From NCBI RefSeq assembly GCF_000463155.2, contig NZ_AWFZ01000028.1, positions 902,910 to 966,909 on the forward strand: a stretch of DNA of 64,000 bases, given 5' to 3'. This document shows positions 48,073-60,796 of this stretch, in pieces. The first letter of the stretch is position 1; the number at the start of each line of letters is the position of its first letter. The notes beneath the pieces are model-generated. The model worked only from the letters and a program-made list of their open reading frames with translations, was not told the DNA's origin and did no database searches. The stretch comes from Siccibacter turicensis LMG 23730 (lineage in GTDB: Bacteria > Pseudomonadota > Gammaproteobacteria > Enterobacterales > Enterobacteriaceae). The position numbers and the translations under genes are program-made.

Positions 48073-50022
48073 TCAAAGGGGGCGGATACTCTCTTCATCC
48101 AGATCCGCGTCAAAGAAGCGGCGCAGCGTCTGGATATTGTTATCCGCAATAATCGATTCCCGCGCCTGGGCGAGCTTCTCTTCGTAGATCGCCTGCCGCC
48201 ACTCCAGCGGCGTCAGCGTCGCGGGATTATCATCTTCAATGATAGTCAGTTCAACATTGATACCGTAAAGATTAGTCATCGCCTCGGTCAGCACCTTCTG
48301 CGCGCCGGGCGAGTTGAGATGACGCTGGGTGGAGCGCAGATGCAGGCAGATACGGTTATCCTCTTGCTCTTTCCAGGCGTTAAGCGCCACCTGCTCCACC
48401 AGCTTCGGCACGTTAAGCTTGCTGACGTCCGCCGCCCAGCTGTCGCGCTCGATGGCTTCCGCCGCCAGCTTCGCGGCCAGTTCCGGCGTCTTTTCATGCT
48501 CCAGGGCGGTGCGCAGCGCTTTTGGCGTCGCCACCACCTCTTTGACTTCTTCCGTTTTGAGCTGCGAGGTCCAGCGATAGGCCTCTTTTTTTACCGGGGC
48601 CTGCTCCGCCGCCGGAGTGGCGGGGCGCGCCTGCACGCGTTCGGTCACCGAAGCGAGGCGTTCCAGCGCGCTGTTATTCACCGGCCGCGCTGTTCCTCGC
48701 GCTGCCGGTTCACCCTTTTTTGCTTTGGCTTCTCCCTGCGCGCGCTGTAGCTGGCTGCGCGCCTGGAGGACCTGGCTTGTGGCGTCCGGCAGCGGTGTCT
48801 CGCTGCGGGGCGGCGCGGCCGTCTGGGTCGGCACCGGCGGCGGATTGACCACCGGAATGGCGGCCGACGGCGCGGGCGCTGAAGGCGGGGCCACCTGCGC
48901 CGGGCGCGGAGCGGCTTCCGGTTCCGGCAGCGGCGCCTGTGGGTGGAACGCCAGCGCGCGCAGCAGGGTCATCTCGACGCCCATGCGGCGCTCCGGCGCC
49001 CACTGCAACTCTTTGCGGCCAATCAGCAGCGTCTGGTAGTAGAGCTGCAGATCGCCCGGCGAGACGGTACGCGCCAGCTCGCGCAGGCGCTGCTCGATGG
49101 CGGCCATATCGCTGCCGATGGCGGACGGCGTAAGCTGTACCATCGCGATACGGTGCAGCAGGCCGAGCATCTCCACCAGCAGGGCTTCCCACTCGATCCC
49201 GCGCGCGGCGGCATCGTTGATCAGCGCCATCACGCGCTCGCCCTCGGCGTGAACCAGGGCTTCCACCAGCGCCAGCGCCTGGTCGTCATCCAGGGTGCCG
49301 AGCATGTCGCTCACCGCCTGGGTCGTGACCTGGCCGTCGCCGCTGGCAATCGCCTGGTCGGTCAGGCTCAGCGCATCGCGCAGGCTGCCGTCGGCGGCGC
49401 GGGCCAGCAACTGAAGCGCGCGTGAATCAAAGCCGATATTTTCCTGGGTCAGCACGTGTTCGAGCTGGCCGCGGATGCTGTCCGGCTCCAGGGCTTTAAG
49501 ATGGAACTGCAGGCAGCGCGACAGAATCGTGACCGGCAGCTTCTGCGGATCGGTGGTCGCCAGCAGGAATTTGACGTGCGCAGGCGGCTCTTCCAGCGTT
49601 TTCAACAGCGCGTTAAAGCTGTGACGCGAGAGCATGTGCACTTCGTCAATCAAATAGACTTTAAAGCGGCCGCGCGCCGGGGCGTACTGAACGTTGTCCA
49701 GCAGATCGCGGGTATCTTCCACTTTGGTGCGCGAGGCGGCGTCAATCTCGATCAGATCGACAAAGCGCCCCTGCTCGATTTCACGGCAGTTGTCGCACAC
49801 GCCGCACGGCGTGGCGGTGATGCCAGTTTCGCAGTTAAGCCCCTTCGCCAGCAAGCGGGCGATGGAGGTTTTACCGACGCCGCGGGTACCGGAAAACAGA
49901 TACGCGTGGTGAATACGACCCAGTGACAGGCCATTTGCCAGCGCGGTCAGTACATGTTCCTGGCCGACGACATCAGCGAAGGTTTGTGGACGCCATTTGC
50001 GGGCTAAGACCTGATAACTCAT
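48073..50022 (-). CDS. dnaX: DNA polymerase III subunits tau and gamma
   Basis: 649 residues for tau (E. coli 643). The clamp-loader AAA+ domain has Walker A GTRGVGKTS, a C4 zinc module (CGVCDNC and an earlier Cys), DEVHMLS and the SRC sensor (ILSRCLQFHLKAL). Domain III is followed by a proline-rich linker (about 365-430) and the tau C-terminus that binds DnaB and polymerase alpha. ATG 50022 (MSYQVLARK) is chosen by alignment. An A AAA AAG slip site at codons 435-436 should yield the short gamma form. Confidence 0.98.
   Translation of the reverse strand: MSYQVLARKWRPQTFADVVGQEHVLTALANGLSLGRIHHAYLFSGTRGVGKTSIARLLAKGLNCETGITATPCGVCDNCREIEQGRFVDLIEIDAASRTKVEDTRDLLDNVQYAPARGRFKVYLIDEVHMLSRHSFNALLKTLEEPPAHVKFLLATTDPQKLPVTILSRCLQFHLKALEPDSIRGQLEHVLTQENIGFDSRALQLLARAADGSLRDALSLTDQAIASGDGQVTTQAVSDMLGTLDDDQALALVEALVHAEGERVMALINDAAARGIEWEALLVEMLGLLHRIAMVQLTPSAIGSDMAAIEQRLRELARTVSPGDLQLYYQTLLIGRKELQWAPERRMGVEMTLLRALAFHPQAPLPEPEAAPRPAQVAPPSAPAPSAAIPVVNPPPVPTQTAAPPRSETPLPDATSQVLQARSQLQRAQGEAKAKKGEPAARGTARPVNNSALERLASVTERVQARPATPAAEQAPVKKEAYRWTSQLKTEEVKEVVATPKALRTALEHEKTPELAAKLAAEAIERDSWAADVSKLNVPKLVEQVALNAWKEQEDNRICLHLRSTQRHLNSPGAQKVLTEAMTNLYGINVELTIIEDDNPATLTPLEWRQAIYEEKLAQARESIIADNNIQTLRRFFDADLDEESIRPL
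48680..48737 (-). promoter_or_regulatory. Programmed -1 frameshift signal in dnaX (gamma subunit)
   Basis: All three parts known from E. coli are present on the minus strand: the Shine-Dalgarno-like AGGGAG (48737-48732), ten bases later the heptamer A AAA AAG (48721-48715), and a downstream hairpin with stem ACCGGC / GCCGGT (48709-48680). After slipping, the next codons are GGG and TGA (stop at 48712-48710), giving a gamma of about 437 residues. Confidence 0.9.
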
Positions 50023-50164
50023 GGGCAGGCTCTGAGACACTTAAGGGGTGATTGCTGAGGGGGTCATGCTAACACAGCCCCACCGGATGGGCGAGGCTGC
50101 GTGTCATCAATATCCGCAGGCGTTCACAATGCGCGCAACGGGCGATGCTGAACGCTGGCGGGCA

Positions 50165-50716
50165 TTAATGGCCGGGGAACGACACCAGGCTGAAGCACTG
50201 GATGCCCTGCTTCTCAAGGCGCTGTTCACCGCCGAGATCGAACAGGTTAATGATGAAGGCGGCGTCGGTTACTTCCCCGCCCAGGCGGCGGATCAGCTTC
50301 ACCGTCGCTTCGATGGTGCCACCGGTCGCCAGCAGATCGTCCACCACCAGCACTTTATCGCCCGGCTGAATGGCATCAACGTGGATCTCGAGCTGGTCGG
50401 TGCCGTACTCAAGCTCGTAGCTTTCGGCGATGGTTTCACGGGGCAGTTTGCGTGGTTTACGCACCGGCACAAAGCCGACGCCCAGGCTCAGCGCAACCGG
50501 CGCGCCAAACAGGAAACCACGCGCTTCGGTGCCCACGACTTTGGTGATACCCGCGTCTTTAAAACGCTCAACCAGCAGTTCAATGCTGAGCGCGTACGCT
50601 TTCGGGTCTTCCAGCATGCTGGTCACGTCGCGAAACAGGATGCCCGGCTTCGGATAATCCTGGATGCTTTTAATACTGTTCTTCAGATACTCAAGCTGCT
50701 GCGCAGTTGCGGTCAT
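50165..50716 (-). CDS. apt: Adenine phosphoribosyltransferase
   Basis: 183 residues, same as E. coli. It makes AMP from adenine and PRPP. The PRPP loop is [16 protein letters not shown], and the flexible catalytic region has the Arg-Lys stretch [16 protein letters not shown] 50716 ([10 protein letters not shown]) is chosen by alignment over an in-frame upstream ATG. It is followed by dnaX on the same strand after about 140 bases. Confidence 0.97.
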   Translation of the reverse strand: MTATAQQLEYLKNSIKSIQDYPKPGILFRDVTSMLEDPKAYALSIELLVERFKDAGITKVVGTEARGFLFGAPVALSLGVGFVPVRKPRKLPRETIAESYELEYGTDQLEIHVDAIQPGDKVLVVDDLLATGGTIEATVKLIRRLGGEVTDAAFIINLFDLGGEQRLEKQGIQCFSLVSFPGH

Positions 50717-50871
50717 GGATAGTTGCCTGATAAATACGGTGTTACTCACAGCGCGCCCACCTGAAAACAGGCCGGGATGTATTGCTCATCCTTTGACCAG
50801 GCGACGCTGTACTCGAAAACGCTCGAATTTACTGGCTGCGGCGGACAATTGCAACAGCAAGCCGTGCGCGT

Positions 50872-51249
50872 TCACGGTTTTTGTTGTTTTTCATCAATCA
50901 CCGGCATTCGCCACATAAATATCAGCAGGCAGGTTAAGATAACCAGCAGCAGGATGCGCACCCACATGATGTTTACCAGCCACAGCGAGACGGCAAAAGT
51001 GAGCAGAATCACCGCGATAGCGCGGGGTTTTGCGCCCGGCGGCATGGCGCGGTACTGCTCCCAGTGACGGATGTAGCTGCCAAACCATGAGCGATAGAGT
51101 AGCCAGTGATGAAAGCGCGGTGAGGACTGGGCGAAGCACCAGGCGGCGAGGAGTAAAAACGGGGTGGTGGGCAGTAACGGTAAAACCACGCCCAGTGTGG
51201 CAAGGACTACCGCGAGCCAGCCTGTGATGAGTAAAATAGTCCGTTTCAT
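50872..51249 (-). CDS. ybaN: Inner-membrane protein YbaN (DUF454)
   Basis: 125 residues, as in E. coli. Family marker LGVVLPLLPTTPFLLLAAWCFA with WLLYRSWFGSYIRHWEQ, and three or four membrane helices. Function unknown; DUF454 proteins are widespread. ATG 51249 is used (MKRTILLITGW). It diverges from priC across about 66 bp. Confidence 0.95.
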   Translation of the reverse strand: MKRTILLITGWLAVVLATLGVVLPLLPTTPFLLLAAWCFAQSSPRFHHWLLYRSWFGSYIRHWEQYRAMPPGAKPRAIAVILLTFAVSLWLVNIMWVRILLLVILTCLLIFMWRMPVIDEKQQKP

Positions 51250-51315
51250 AGCACTGACCACAAAGAAATGAGGCGCTATCGTAGCATAGCGCGCCTGAAT
51301 TTCACGGAGAACGAT

Positions 51316-51843
51316 GTGAAAACCGCACGGCTGTTAGAGGCTCTTGATACCCAGGTTGCCGCCCTCGGCGAGCTTATTGCTCCCCTGGCGGGGCACAGCA
51401 GCATGACGCCGCGCTTCGATCGTCAGCGGTTTCGCACTACGGGTCGTCGGATGCAGGATTTTATGGACGAAATACGCAGCAATCTGGCCCAGCTTCACCA
51501 CTGCGTCGAGGCGCAGGAGACCGAGCAGCTGGCGTGGCTTGCCGAACACCTGGCGCTGCAAATCGGGGCGCTACAGCGTGAGGCCGCGACCTGGCAGCTG
51601 CGCACCCACGACAGCGCGCATCTCGGGCTGGGCAAACTGCACAAAAAGCTGCTGGAGCATCAGGAGTTTGAGCGTCGCCTGATGGCGATGAAGCGCGAAC
51701 GCGAGGCGCTGGCCGCCCAGGCGGAAACGCTAGTGGATCAGCAGCAGCTTCATCGTGAAATCGACGCGCTGGAAGGCCGTCTGACGCGCTGCCGCGAGGC
51801 AACGCAGAAAATCGAACGCGCGCTGGCTCGCCTGCGCCGCTAA
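51316..51843 (+). CDS. priC: Primosomal replication protein N'' (PriC)
   Basis: 175 residues from GTG 51316, the same length as E. coli PriC, with CACGGAGA just upstream; a longer in-frame ATG start at 51268 is not supported. PriC restarts stalled forks by recruiting DnaB with DnaC. The helical protein has the conserved WLAEHLALQIGALQREA and HQEFERRLMAM, and a Leu/Arg-rich C-terminus. Identity to E. coli is lower than for most neighbours, usual for PriC. ybaM follows 20 bases later. Confidence 0.93.
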   Translation: MKTARLLEALDTQVAALGELIAPLAGHSSMTPRFDRQRFRTTGRRMQDFMDEIRSNLAQLHHCVEAQETEQLAWLAEHLALQIGALQREAATWQLRTHDSAHLGLGKLHKKLLEHQEFERRLMAMKREREALAAQAETLVDQQQLHREIDALEGRLTRCREATQKIERALARLRR

Positions 51844-51863
51844 CCCTGTAAGGAGTCACCACG

Positions 51864-52016
51864 ATGTCGCTTGAACAGGCACCGGATGAAGTCAAACTGG
51901 CGGTGGATCTGATTATGCTGCTTGAGGAACATGCTATAGCGCCGCAAACGGTGCTGAAAGCGCTGGAGATCGTGCGGCGGGATTTCGAGAACAAGCTGGC
52001 GGCGCAAGAGGCGTAA
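51864..52016 (+). CDS. ybaM: Small conserved protein YbaM
   Basis: 50 residues ([20 protein letters not shown], then [10 protein letters not shown] and [20 protein letters not shown]). E. coli YbaM has about 53 and starts similarly ([17 protein letters not shown]). AAGGAG precedes the ATG at good spacing. It lies downstream of priC, as in E. coli. Function unknown; predicted helical. Confidence 0.92.
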   Translation: MSLEQAPDEVKLAVDLIMLLEEHAIAPQTVLKALEIVRRDFENKLAAQEA

Positions 52017-52031
52017 CGGCAGGTAAAAAAA

Positions 52032-52055
52032 ACGGCGGGTGCGCTGCCCCGCCGT
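52032..52055. terminator. Bidirectional terminator between ybaM and mscK
   Basis: Eight-base stem ACGGCGGG / CCCGCCGT. On the minus strand it is followed by eight T, so it chiefly terminates mscK; on the plus strand it ends priC-ybaM with weaker TCTTCT. Confidence 0.8.
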
Positions 52056-52108
52056 CTTCTGCGTATCGGTGCGCCAGATCAGCGCACCCCGGTTAAGGCT
52101 GTTCCGCA

Positions 52109-55100
52109 TCAGGCATTCGCCGGTGCGTCACCCTTATCCTTGTTGATATCGCGCTTCACTTCGGTGTGCTCTTCGCCTTTCTCATTACGCAGGTGCACTT
52201 CCAGCTGGTTGAAGGCGATGTTGATATCGTTTTCACGGCACAGACGATCGATGGTGCGGTTCAGCTCGTCCACGGTGTAGCTGCGATCGCGCAGCTCGCG
52301 CACGTAGAGACGCAATTCATGATCCAGCGTGCTTGGCCCGAAGGTGGTGAAGAACACCGCCGGCTCCGGGTCGTGCATCACTTTCGGGTGCTCCATCGCC
52401 GCTTTTAACAAGATCTTTTTCACCTTATCGAGATCGGAGCCGTAGGCCACGCCGATCCGGATCACGACGCGGGTGATGGTGTCCGACAGCGACCAGTTGA
52501 TCAGACGCTCGGTCACAAACGCCTTGTTAGGGATGATCACCTCTTTACGATCGAAGTCGGTGATGGTGGTGGCGCGGATACGGATCTTACTGACGGTGCC
52601 CGAGAAGGTGCCGATGGTCACCGTATCGCCGATGCGCACCGGGCGCTCAAACAGAATGATCAGGCCGGAGACAAAGTTTCCAAAGATCTCCTGCAGACCA
52701 AACCCGAGACCAACCGACAGTGCGGCAGCAAGCCACTGCAGCTTGTCCCACGACACCCCGAGCGAGGCGAAAACCGTCATCGCCCCGGCGGCAATAATCA
52801 CATAGTTCAGGATGGTGGTGATGGCGTAGGACGCGCCCTGGCGCATCTTCAGACGCGACAGCACCAGCACCTCCAGCAGGCCAGGCAGGTTGCGGATCAG
52901 CGCCCAGGCGACGGTGAACGCCACCAGCGCAAACAGCAGGCTGCCCATCGTCACGTTTTTCACCACCGCGGCCCCCGCTTCGTTACCGTTGTAGTGCCAC
53001 AGCACTACGCTGTCGAGGTAGGAGAAGACGGTGATCAAATCTGACCAGATAGCCCAGAACATCAGGCCGAACAGCGCGAACATCAGTAGCGTGGTGAGAC
53101 GCAGCGTCTGCTGGTTGATCTGATCCAGCGCCAGCGGCGGCTCCTGTACCGGCTCTGCCCCTTCGGCGCCCTCTTTTACCTGATTCTGACGACGCGATAC
53201 CGCCCGGCGGTAGGCAATACGCCGCGCCGCCACGCTCAGCCCGCGCAGCACCGTCTGATAGAGCAGGTTCCAGATAATCACCAGATAGACGGTGTCGATC
53301 CAGCGGCCCGACAGGCGCAGCGTGGTATAGAAGTAGCCGCTGGCGGTCAGCACCAGCAGCGCCACGGGAACAATCGACAGAATGGTGATGGTGACAAGGC
53401 GCATGGTGTGCGACTCCTTGTCGTGCCAGCTCTCCCGGCACATCGGCCACACCAGAGCGGCAATCACCAGCAGGTTCAGGAAGATCATTGACTGCCCGAG
53501 CACGTCATCCATCAGGTGCAGCGGCGAGAGTTCAGCCACCACCGACCAGAACAGCAGCGGGAGCAGTGCGAGGCTGACGCGCACAATCTGCCGCCGCCAG
53601 TGGCTGGTAAGCTGGGCCGGCATGTTGAAGTGGTTGACCGCCACGCCGTCTTTTTCCAGCACCCGCCAGCACAGGCCAAACACCAGCCAGAATACCGCCA
53701 GCTTCTTACTGAACGCCCACAGCAGTTCGCTGATGCTCAGCTGCATCACGTGCAGGATAAGCCCGACGGCGAGAATAATCAGACACACCGGCAGGGCAAG
53801 GATCAGGTTAAGCAGAATCGCTTTCGGGGTGTGAAGCTGACTGTCATTGCGCAGCTGCCCTACTTCCGATGACAGCCGCGCCAGGTACTGGCGGATCCAG
53901 CCGAAGCGCCAGCGGATGAGTCCGGCGAGCAGCACCAGCGGCAGACCGGCAAGCAGCGCCAGCGCCACGCCCGGCCAGGCTTTGTCCCAGTTCACCGTCA
54001 GCTTCATCGCTTTAATCTGATCGTGCAGCGCCCCCGGGAACGATTTAATCCACTCCCAGTCCATCGGCTTGTTGCTGTTTACCCAGAAGATTTGCTGAGT
54101 GAGGATCTGCTCCAGGCTCTTACTGACGCTCACCAGCTGCTGCTGGTTGATCTGCAGGTTGATGGCCATCATCAGCTGGTTGCCGAGCTGCTTATTGAGC
54201 TGGTCGAGCAGCGCGCGGCGCATGTCGATAATATCGAGCAGCGCATCGTGAACTTCGGGGTTAACCTCGTTCTGATGGCCCTCTTCCAGCTTATCCACCC
54301 AGCTGTCGCCCTGGAACAGGGCATCACGCTGCTGGTTGATTTCAAACTGTTCAAGACGCAGGTCCGCGATGCGGTTGGTCATGTCCTCCAGCTCGTCCGC
54401 CGACGGCAGGGTTTGCTGCTGCTGATAGAGGATGCGCGACAGCAAGAGGCTGCCTTTAAGGACGGCGATCTGCTCTTTCAGGCTGCGTTCGGATTGCAGA
54501 GCGCGATCGAGCCAGTTTTTCACCTTAATATTGCGCTCAACCAGCCCGTTGCCCATCTGCGTGGCGGTGATCAGCCGCTCGCTCAGCTGGTGGTTGATGT
54601 CCAGCTCCTGGCGCACCAGCGGGTTGTTCTGGATGCGCGAGGCGTCATCCGGGGAAGTCGCTTCCTGCGCGGTACGTTCGGTGAGCGTCAGACGTTTGTT
54701 GCTAACCGCGGTCTGCAGCAGCTGGACCTGGTGCTCCAGCTGATTAATGTTCGCCGTCATATAGTCGCGCTGCTTCTGCAGGCTGTCCTGCAATACGGTA
54801 TTGCCTTCGAGGCTTTTGCGCTGCTGCTCAAGCTGGGCGTTAAGCAGCGCCTGCTGGGCCGTCAGCAGCGTTTGCTGACTCGGCCGCAGCGCCTGCTCTC
54901 CAGGCCCGGTGCCGTTTAAACGGCTGCGGATGGTCTGGAGCTGCTGAGAGACGGCGAACATGGTGTTCTGGACGCGTTCAGGCTGGGTCTGGAGCGACAC
55001 CAGCTGGCTGTTGAGCGTCGCCAGATCGTTCTGGCTGGTTTGCAGCTTATCGAGCACCGTGGCAAGACGCTGCTCAAGGTCGTGGAGGCGCATCGCGTTG

Positions 55101-55462
55101 AAGCTCTTCGCCAGCGCCTCGTCGCTTTCCTGATTGCTCAGCTCGTTGAGATCGGCGGTGGCTCTCGCCATTTTGGCCGGTGCCTGCGCAATGCGCTGGC
55201 GCAGCTGCTCGGTCTCCTGCTTCACACGATCGATTTTATCCAGCGTTTCCAGCGTCTCGGTCAGATCCTGCTGGGTCAGCTTCTCTTCCCCGGACAGGCT
55301 CTTCTGCTTATTTAACGCATCAAGCTGATTTTGTATCTCGGTACGGGACGGCACATCGCCGGGCTGCGCCGCGGTGGCGTTGTGCGGTGCACCGAAGATC
55401 GCAATAAGGAAGGCAATGACGAACGCCATAGCCGAATGCCGAATATAAGTGAAGTGCTGCAT
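52109..55462 (-). CDS. mscK: Potassium-dependent mechanosensitive channel MscK (KefA)
   Basis: 1117 residues (E. coli 1120). A signal peptide (ending NATAA, about 32) is followed by a large periplasmic coiled-coil domain (30-470), then about ten membrane helices (490-900), and the MscS core near the C-terminus: the pore helix and beta domain GLGFGLQEIFGNFVSGLIIL, FERPVRIGDTVTIG and TITDFDRKEVIIPNKAFV. It opens under membrane tension with high external K+ during osmotic downshock. It is on the same strand as acrR, 118 bases downstream of its stop. Confidence 0.97.
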   Translation of the reverse strand: MQHFTYIRHSAMAFVIAFLIAIFGAPHNATAAQPGDVPSRTEIQNQLDALNKQKSLSGEEKLTQQDLTETLETLDKIDRVKQETEQLRQRIAQAPAKMARATADLNELSNQESDEALAKSFNAMRLHDLEQRLATVLDKLQTSQNDLATLNSQLVSLQTQPERVQNTMFAVSQQLQTIRSRLNGTGPGEQALRPSQQTLLTAQQALLNAQLEQQRKSLEGNTVLQDSLQKQRDYMTANINQLEHQVQLLQTAVSNKRLTLTERTAQEATSPDDASRIQNNPLVRQELDINHQLSERLITATQMGNGLVERNIKVKNWLDRALQSERSLKEQIAVLKGSLLLSRILYQQQQTLPSADELEDMTNRIADLRLEQFEINQQRDALFQGDSWVDKLEEGHQNEVNPEVHDALLDIIDMRRALLDQLNKQLGNQLMMAINLQINQQQLVSVSKSLEQILTQQIFWVNSNKPMDWEWIKSFPGALHDQIKAMKLTVNWDKAWPGVALALLAGLPLVLLAGLIRWRFGWIRQYLARLSSEVGQLRNDSQLHTPKAILLNLILALPVCLIILAVGLILHVMQLSISELLWAFSKKLAVFWLVFGLCWRVLEKDGVAVNHFNMPAQLTSHWRRQIVRVSLALLPLLFWSVVAELSPLHLMDDVLGQSMIFLNLLVIAALVWPMCRESWHDKESHTMRLVTITILSIVPVALLVLTASGYFYTTLRLSGRWIDTVYLVIIWNLLYQTVLRGLSVAARRIAYRRAVSRRQNQVKEGAEGAEPVQEPPLALDQINQQTLRLTTLLMFALFGLMFWAIWSDLITVFSYLDSVVLWHYNGNEAGAAVVKNVTMGSLLFALVAFTVAWALIRNLPGLLEVLVLSRLKMRQGASYAITTILNYVIIAAGAMTVFASLGVSWDKLQWLAAALSVGLGFGLQEIFGNFVSGLIILFERPVRIGDTVTIGTFSGTVSKIRIRATTITDFDRKEVIIPNKAFVTERLINWSLSDTITRVVIRIGVAYGSDLDKVKKILLKAAMEHPKVMHDPEPAVFFTTFGPSTLDHELRLYVRELRDRSYTVDELNRTIDRLCRENDINIAFNQLEVHLRNEKGEEHTEVKRDINKDKGDAPANA

Positions 55463-55580
55463 AGTGTGTATGGATTGCCAGGCTACTGAAGACAGGGGTC
55501 GTTAGAGTGGCGAAGAATAGCATGGCTTACCGGAGCAGAATAGCCGATCCCCCGCATTGCGCAAAAAATCGCCACCCTGT

Positions 55581-56246
55581 TCAGGGCTGGACAACGGGGA
55601 TATCGTCTGCGGCAGCGCCCTGCAGGGAGGGGCACAGCTGGTACATCTCGATGAGGATCTCGACAAACTGACGCGCTTCCTGCTTCAGGTCGTAGGTTTC
55701 CGGCGCGAACAGCCAGTTTTCCATGATCCCGGAGACATAGCTGCGCATCAGGATCGCCGCGCGTCGGGTATGCAGATGCGCCGGGAGCATACCGGCGGCA
55801 ATACAGTCGCTCAGCGTCTGCTCAATGCGGTCGTAGCTGGCGACACAAAGATTGCGCTGCGCCTCTTGCGCCACCGCCATTTCGCCGACAAACTCACATT
55901 TATGGAATATGATTTCCATCATCAGGCGACGACGCTCCTCTTCTGCCGTGGCTTCCAGTACGTAAATTAATAATTCCCGTAGCACAGAGAGTGGATCGCC
56001 GGGAAATTTTGCCCGATACTCAATTTCTAAATCACTGATGCTTGACTCTGAAAGCGCCCAGATTTCACTGAACAAATCCGACTTATTCTTGAAGTGCCAG
56101 TAGATCGCGCCCCGTGTCACGCCGGCAGCCTGCGCAATCTGCGCAAGCGAGGTCGCTGAAACACCCTGCTGCGAAAACAAGCGAAGCGCGACGTCAAGAA
56201 TGTGCTGCCGCGTCTCACGTGCCTGTTGTTTGGTTTTTCGTGCCAT
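55581..56246 (-). CDS. acrR: TetR-family repressor of acrAB
   Basis: 221 residues (E. coli 215). The N-terminal DNA-binding domain [20 protein letters not shown] and [29 protein letters not shown] is essentially identical to E. coli; the ligand-binding C-terminus is slightly longer (ends DDIPVVQP). It binds the palindrome between acrR and acrA and is relieved by bile salts, dyes and antibiotics. No truncation or frameshift is seen, so the repressor looks functional. Confidence 0.97.
   Translation of the reverse strand: MARKTKQQARETRQHILDVALRLFSQQGVSATSLAQIAQAAGVTRGAIYWHFKNKSDLFSEIWALSESSISDLEIEYRAKFPGDPLSVLRELLIYVLEATAEEERRRLMMEIIFHKCEFVGEMAVAQEAQRNLCVASYDRIEQTLSDCIAAGMLPAHLHTRRAAILMRSYVSGIMENWLFAPETYDLKQEARQFVEILIEMYQLCPSLQGAAADDIPVVQP
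56227..56246 (-). promoter_or_regulatory. Marbox for acrAB, overlapping acrR start
   Basis: The minus-strand 20-mer ATGGCACGAAAAACCAAACA fits the MarA/SoxS/Rob consensus AYNGCACNNWNNRYYAAAYN throughout. It begins at the acrR start codon, so one sequence serves both as coding DNA and as an activator site for acrAB (inferred). Confidence 0.65.
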
Positions 56247-56273
56247 ATGTGCGTGAAGTTACAGGGTTAGATT

Positions 56274-56297
56274 TACATACATTTGTGAATGTATGTA
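56274..56297. promoter_or_regulatory. AcrR operator
   Basis: The 24-bp inverted repeat TACATACATT-TGTG-AATGTATGTA is the same as the AcrR operator of E. coli. It lies between the divergent acrR and acrAB, overlapping the expected acrAB promoter. Confidence 0.93.
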
Positions 56298-56387
56298 CCA
56301 TAGCATGACGATAATATAAACACAGCAATGGGTTTATGGACTTCTATCCATTGATCAATTTTGGAATCGGACACTCGAGGTTTTGAT

Positions 56388-57584
56388 ATGAACAAAAACA
56401 GAGGATTTTCGCCTCTGGCGGTCGTTCTGATGCTCTCCGGCGGCTTTGTGCTTACAGGATGTGACGATCAGCAGAATCAGCAACAGGGTGCGCAAGCGCC
56501 AGAAGTTGGCATTGTGACGCTGAAAAGCGAACCTCTTCAGATAACCACTGAACTGCCGGGGCGTACGCTTGCTTACCGCATTGCGGAAGTGCGTCCGCAG
56601 GTGAGCGGTATCATTCTGAAACGCAACTTCAAAGAAGGCAGCAACGTTGAAGCGGGTGTCTCTCTTTACCAGATCGATCCAGCGCCGTATCAAGCCTCGT
56701 ATGAAAGCGCGAAAGGCGATCTCGCTCAGGCTCAGGCCCAGGCGAACATCGCTCAGGTCACGCTGAACCGTTATAAAAAACTGCTGGGCACCCAGTACAT
56801 CAGCCAGCAGGATTACGATGACGCCCAGGCGCAGGCGCAGCAGACCAGCGCTGCCGTTGTTGCCGCCAAAGCTGCCGTCGAAACCGCACGTATCAACCTC
56901 GCCTATACCAAAGTGACCTCCCCGATCAGTGGCCGTATCGGCAAGTCCTCCGTCACCGAAGGTGCGCTGGTCACTAACGGTCAGTCTAACGCGCTGGCCA
57001 CCGTTCAGCAGCTTGACCCGATCTATGTCGACGTGACCCAGTCGAGCAACGACTTCCTGCGTCTGAAACAGGAGCTGGCGAACGGCACCCTGAAGCAGGA
57101 AAACGGCAAGGCGAAAGTCGAGCTGGTCACTAACGACGGCAACAAATACTCCCAGAGCGGCACGCTGGAGTTCTCTGACGTCAGCGTTGACCAGACCACC
57201 GGTTCCATCACCCTGCGCGCCATCTTCCCTAACCCGGATATGACGCTGCTGCCTGGCATGTTTGTCCGCGCGAAACTTGAAGAAGGGATCCGTCCTGACG
57301 CCATTCTGGTTCCGCAGCAGGGCGTAGCGCGTACGCCGCGCGGTGACGCAACGGTCATGGTGGTGGGCGAAGGCGATAAGGTCGAAGTGCGCCAGATTAC
57401 CGCTGCTCAGGCCATCGGCGATAAGTGGCTGGTGACGGACGGCTTAAAAACGGGCGATCGCGTCATCATCACCGGTCTGCAAAAAGTAAGGCCGGGCGCA
57501 CAGGTTAAAGTGCAGGAAGTGAGTTCTGACAAGAAAGAGCAGCAGGCTGCGGCCAATGGTCAGTCAGAACAACCTAAGTCTTAA
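56388..57584 (+). CDS. acrA: Multidrug efflux periplasmic adaptor AcrA
   Basis: 398 residues (E. coli 397). A lipoprotein signal has lipobox LTGC with Cys25. The adaptor has lipoyl halves (GIILKRNFKEGSNVEAG and SPISGRIGKSSVTEGALV) around an alpha-hairpin (100-170), and beta-barrel and membrane-proximal domains after that. It links AcrB to TolC. ATG 56388 follows CGAGG and matches E. coli; an in-frame ATG at 56361 is not likely. acrB starts 22 bases after the stop. Confidence 0.98.
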   Translation: MNKNRGFSPLAVVLMLSGGFVLTGCDDQQNQQQGAQAPEVGIVTLKSEPLQITTELPGRTLAYRIAEVRPQVSGIILKRNFKEGSNVEAGVSLYQIDPAPYQASYESAKGDLAQAQAQANIAQVTLNRYKKLLGTQYISQQDYDDAQAQAQQTSAAVVAAKAAVETARINLAYTKVTSPISGRIGKSSVTEGALVTNGQSNALATVQQLDPIYVDVTQSSNDFLRLKQELANGTLKQENGKAKVELVTNDGNKYSQSGTLEFSDVSVDQTTGSITLRAIFPNPDMTLLPGMFVRAKLEEGIRPDAILVPQQGVARTPRGDATVMVVGEGDKVEVRQITAAQAIGDKWLVTDGLKTGDRVIITGLQKVRPGAQVKVQEVSSDKKEQQAAANGQSEQPKS

Positions 57585-57603
57585 CTTAAACAGGAGCCGT
57601 TAA

Positions 57604-60756
<3,153 letters not shown>

Positions 60757-60770
60757 TACCTGTTAAACAG

Positions 60771-60796
60771 AAAAGGCCGCGCAAGCGGCCTTTTTT
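60771..60796 (+). terminator. Rho-independent terminator of acrAB
   Basis: Ten-base stem AAAAGGCCGC / GCGGCCTTTT with loop GCAA, followed by further T. Confidence 0.92.

Noticed and set aside
54023-54919. 298-codon plus-strand frame inside mscK
   Set aside because: Antisense to the conserved coiled-coil domain of MscK.
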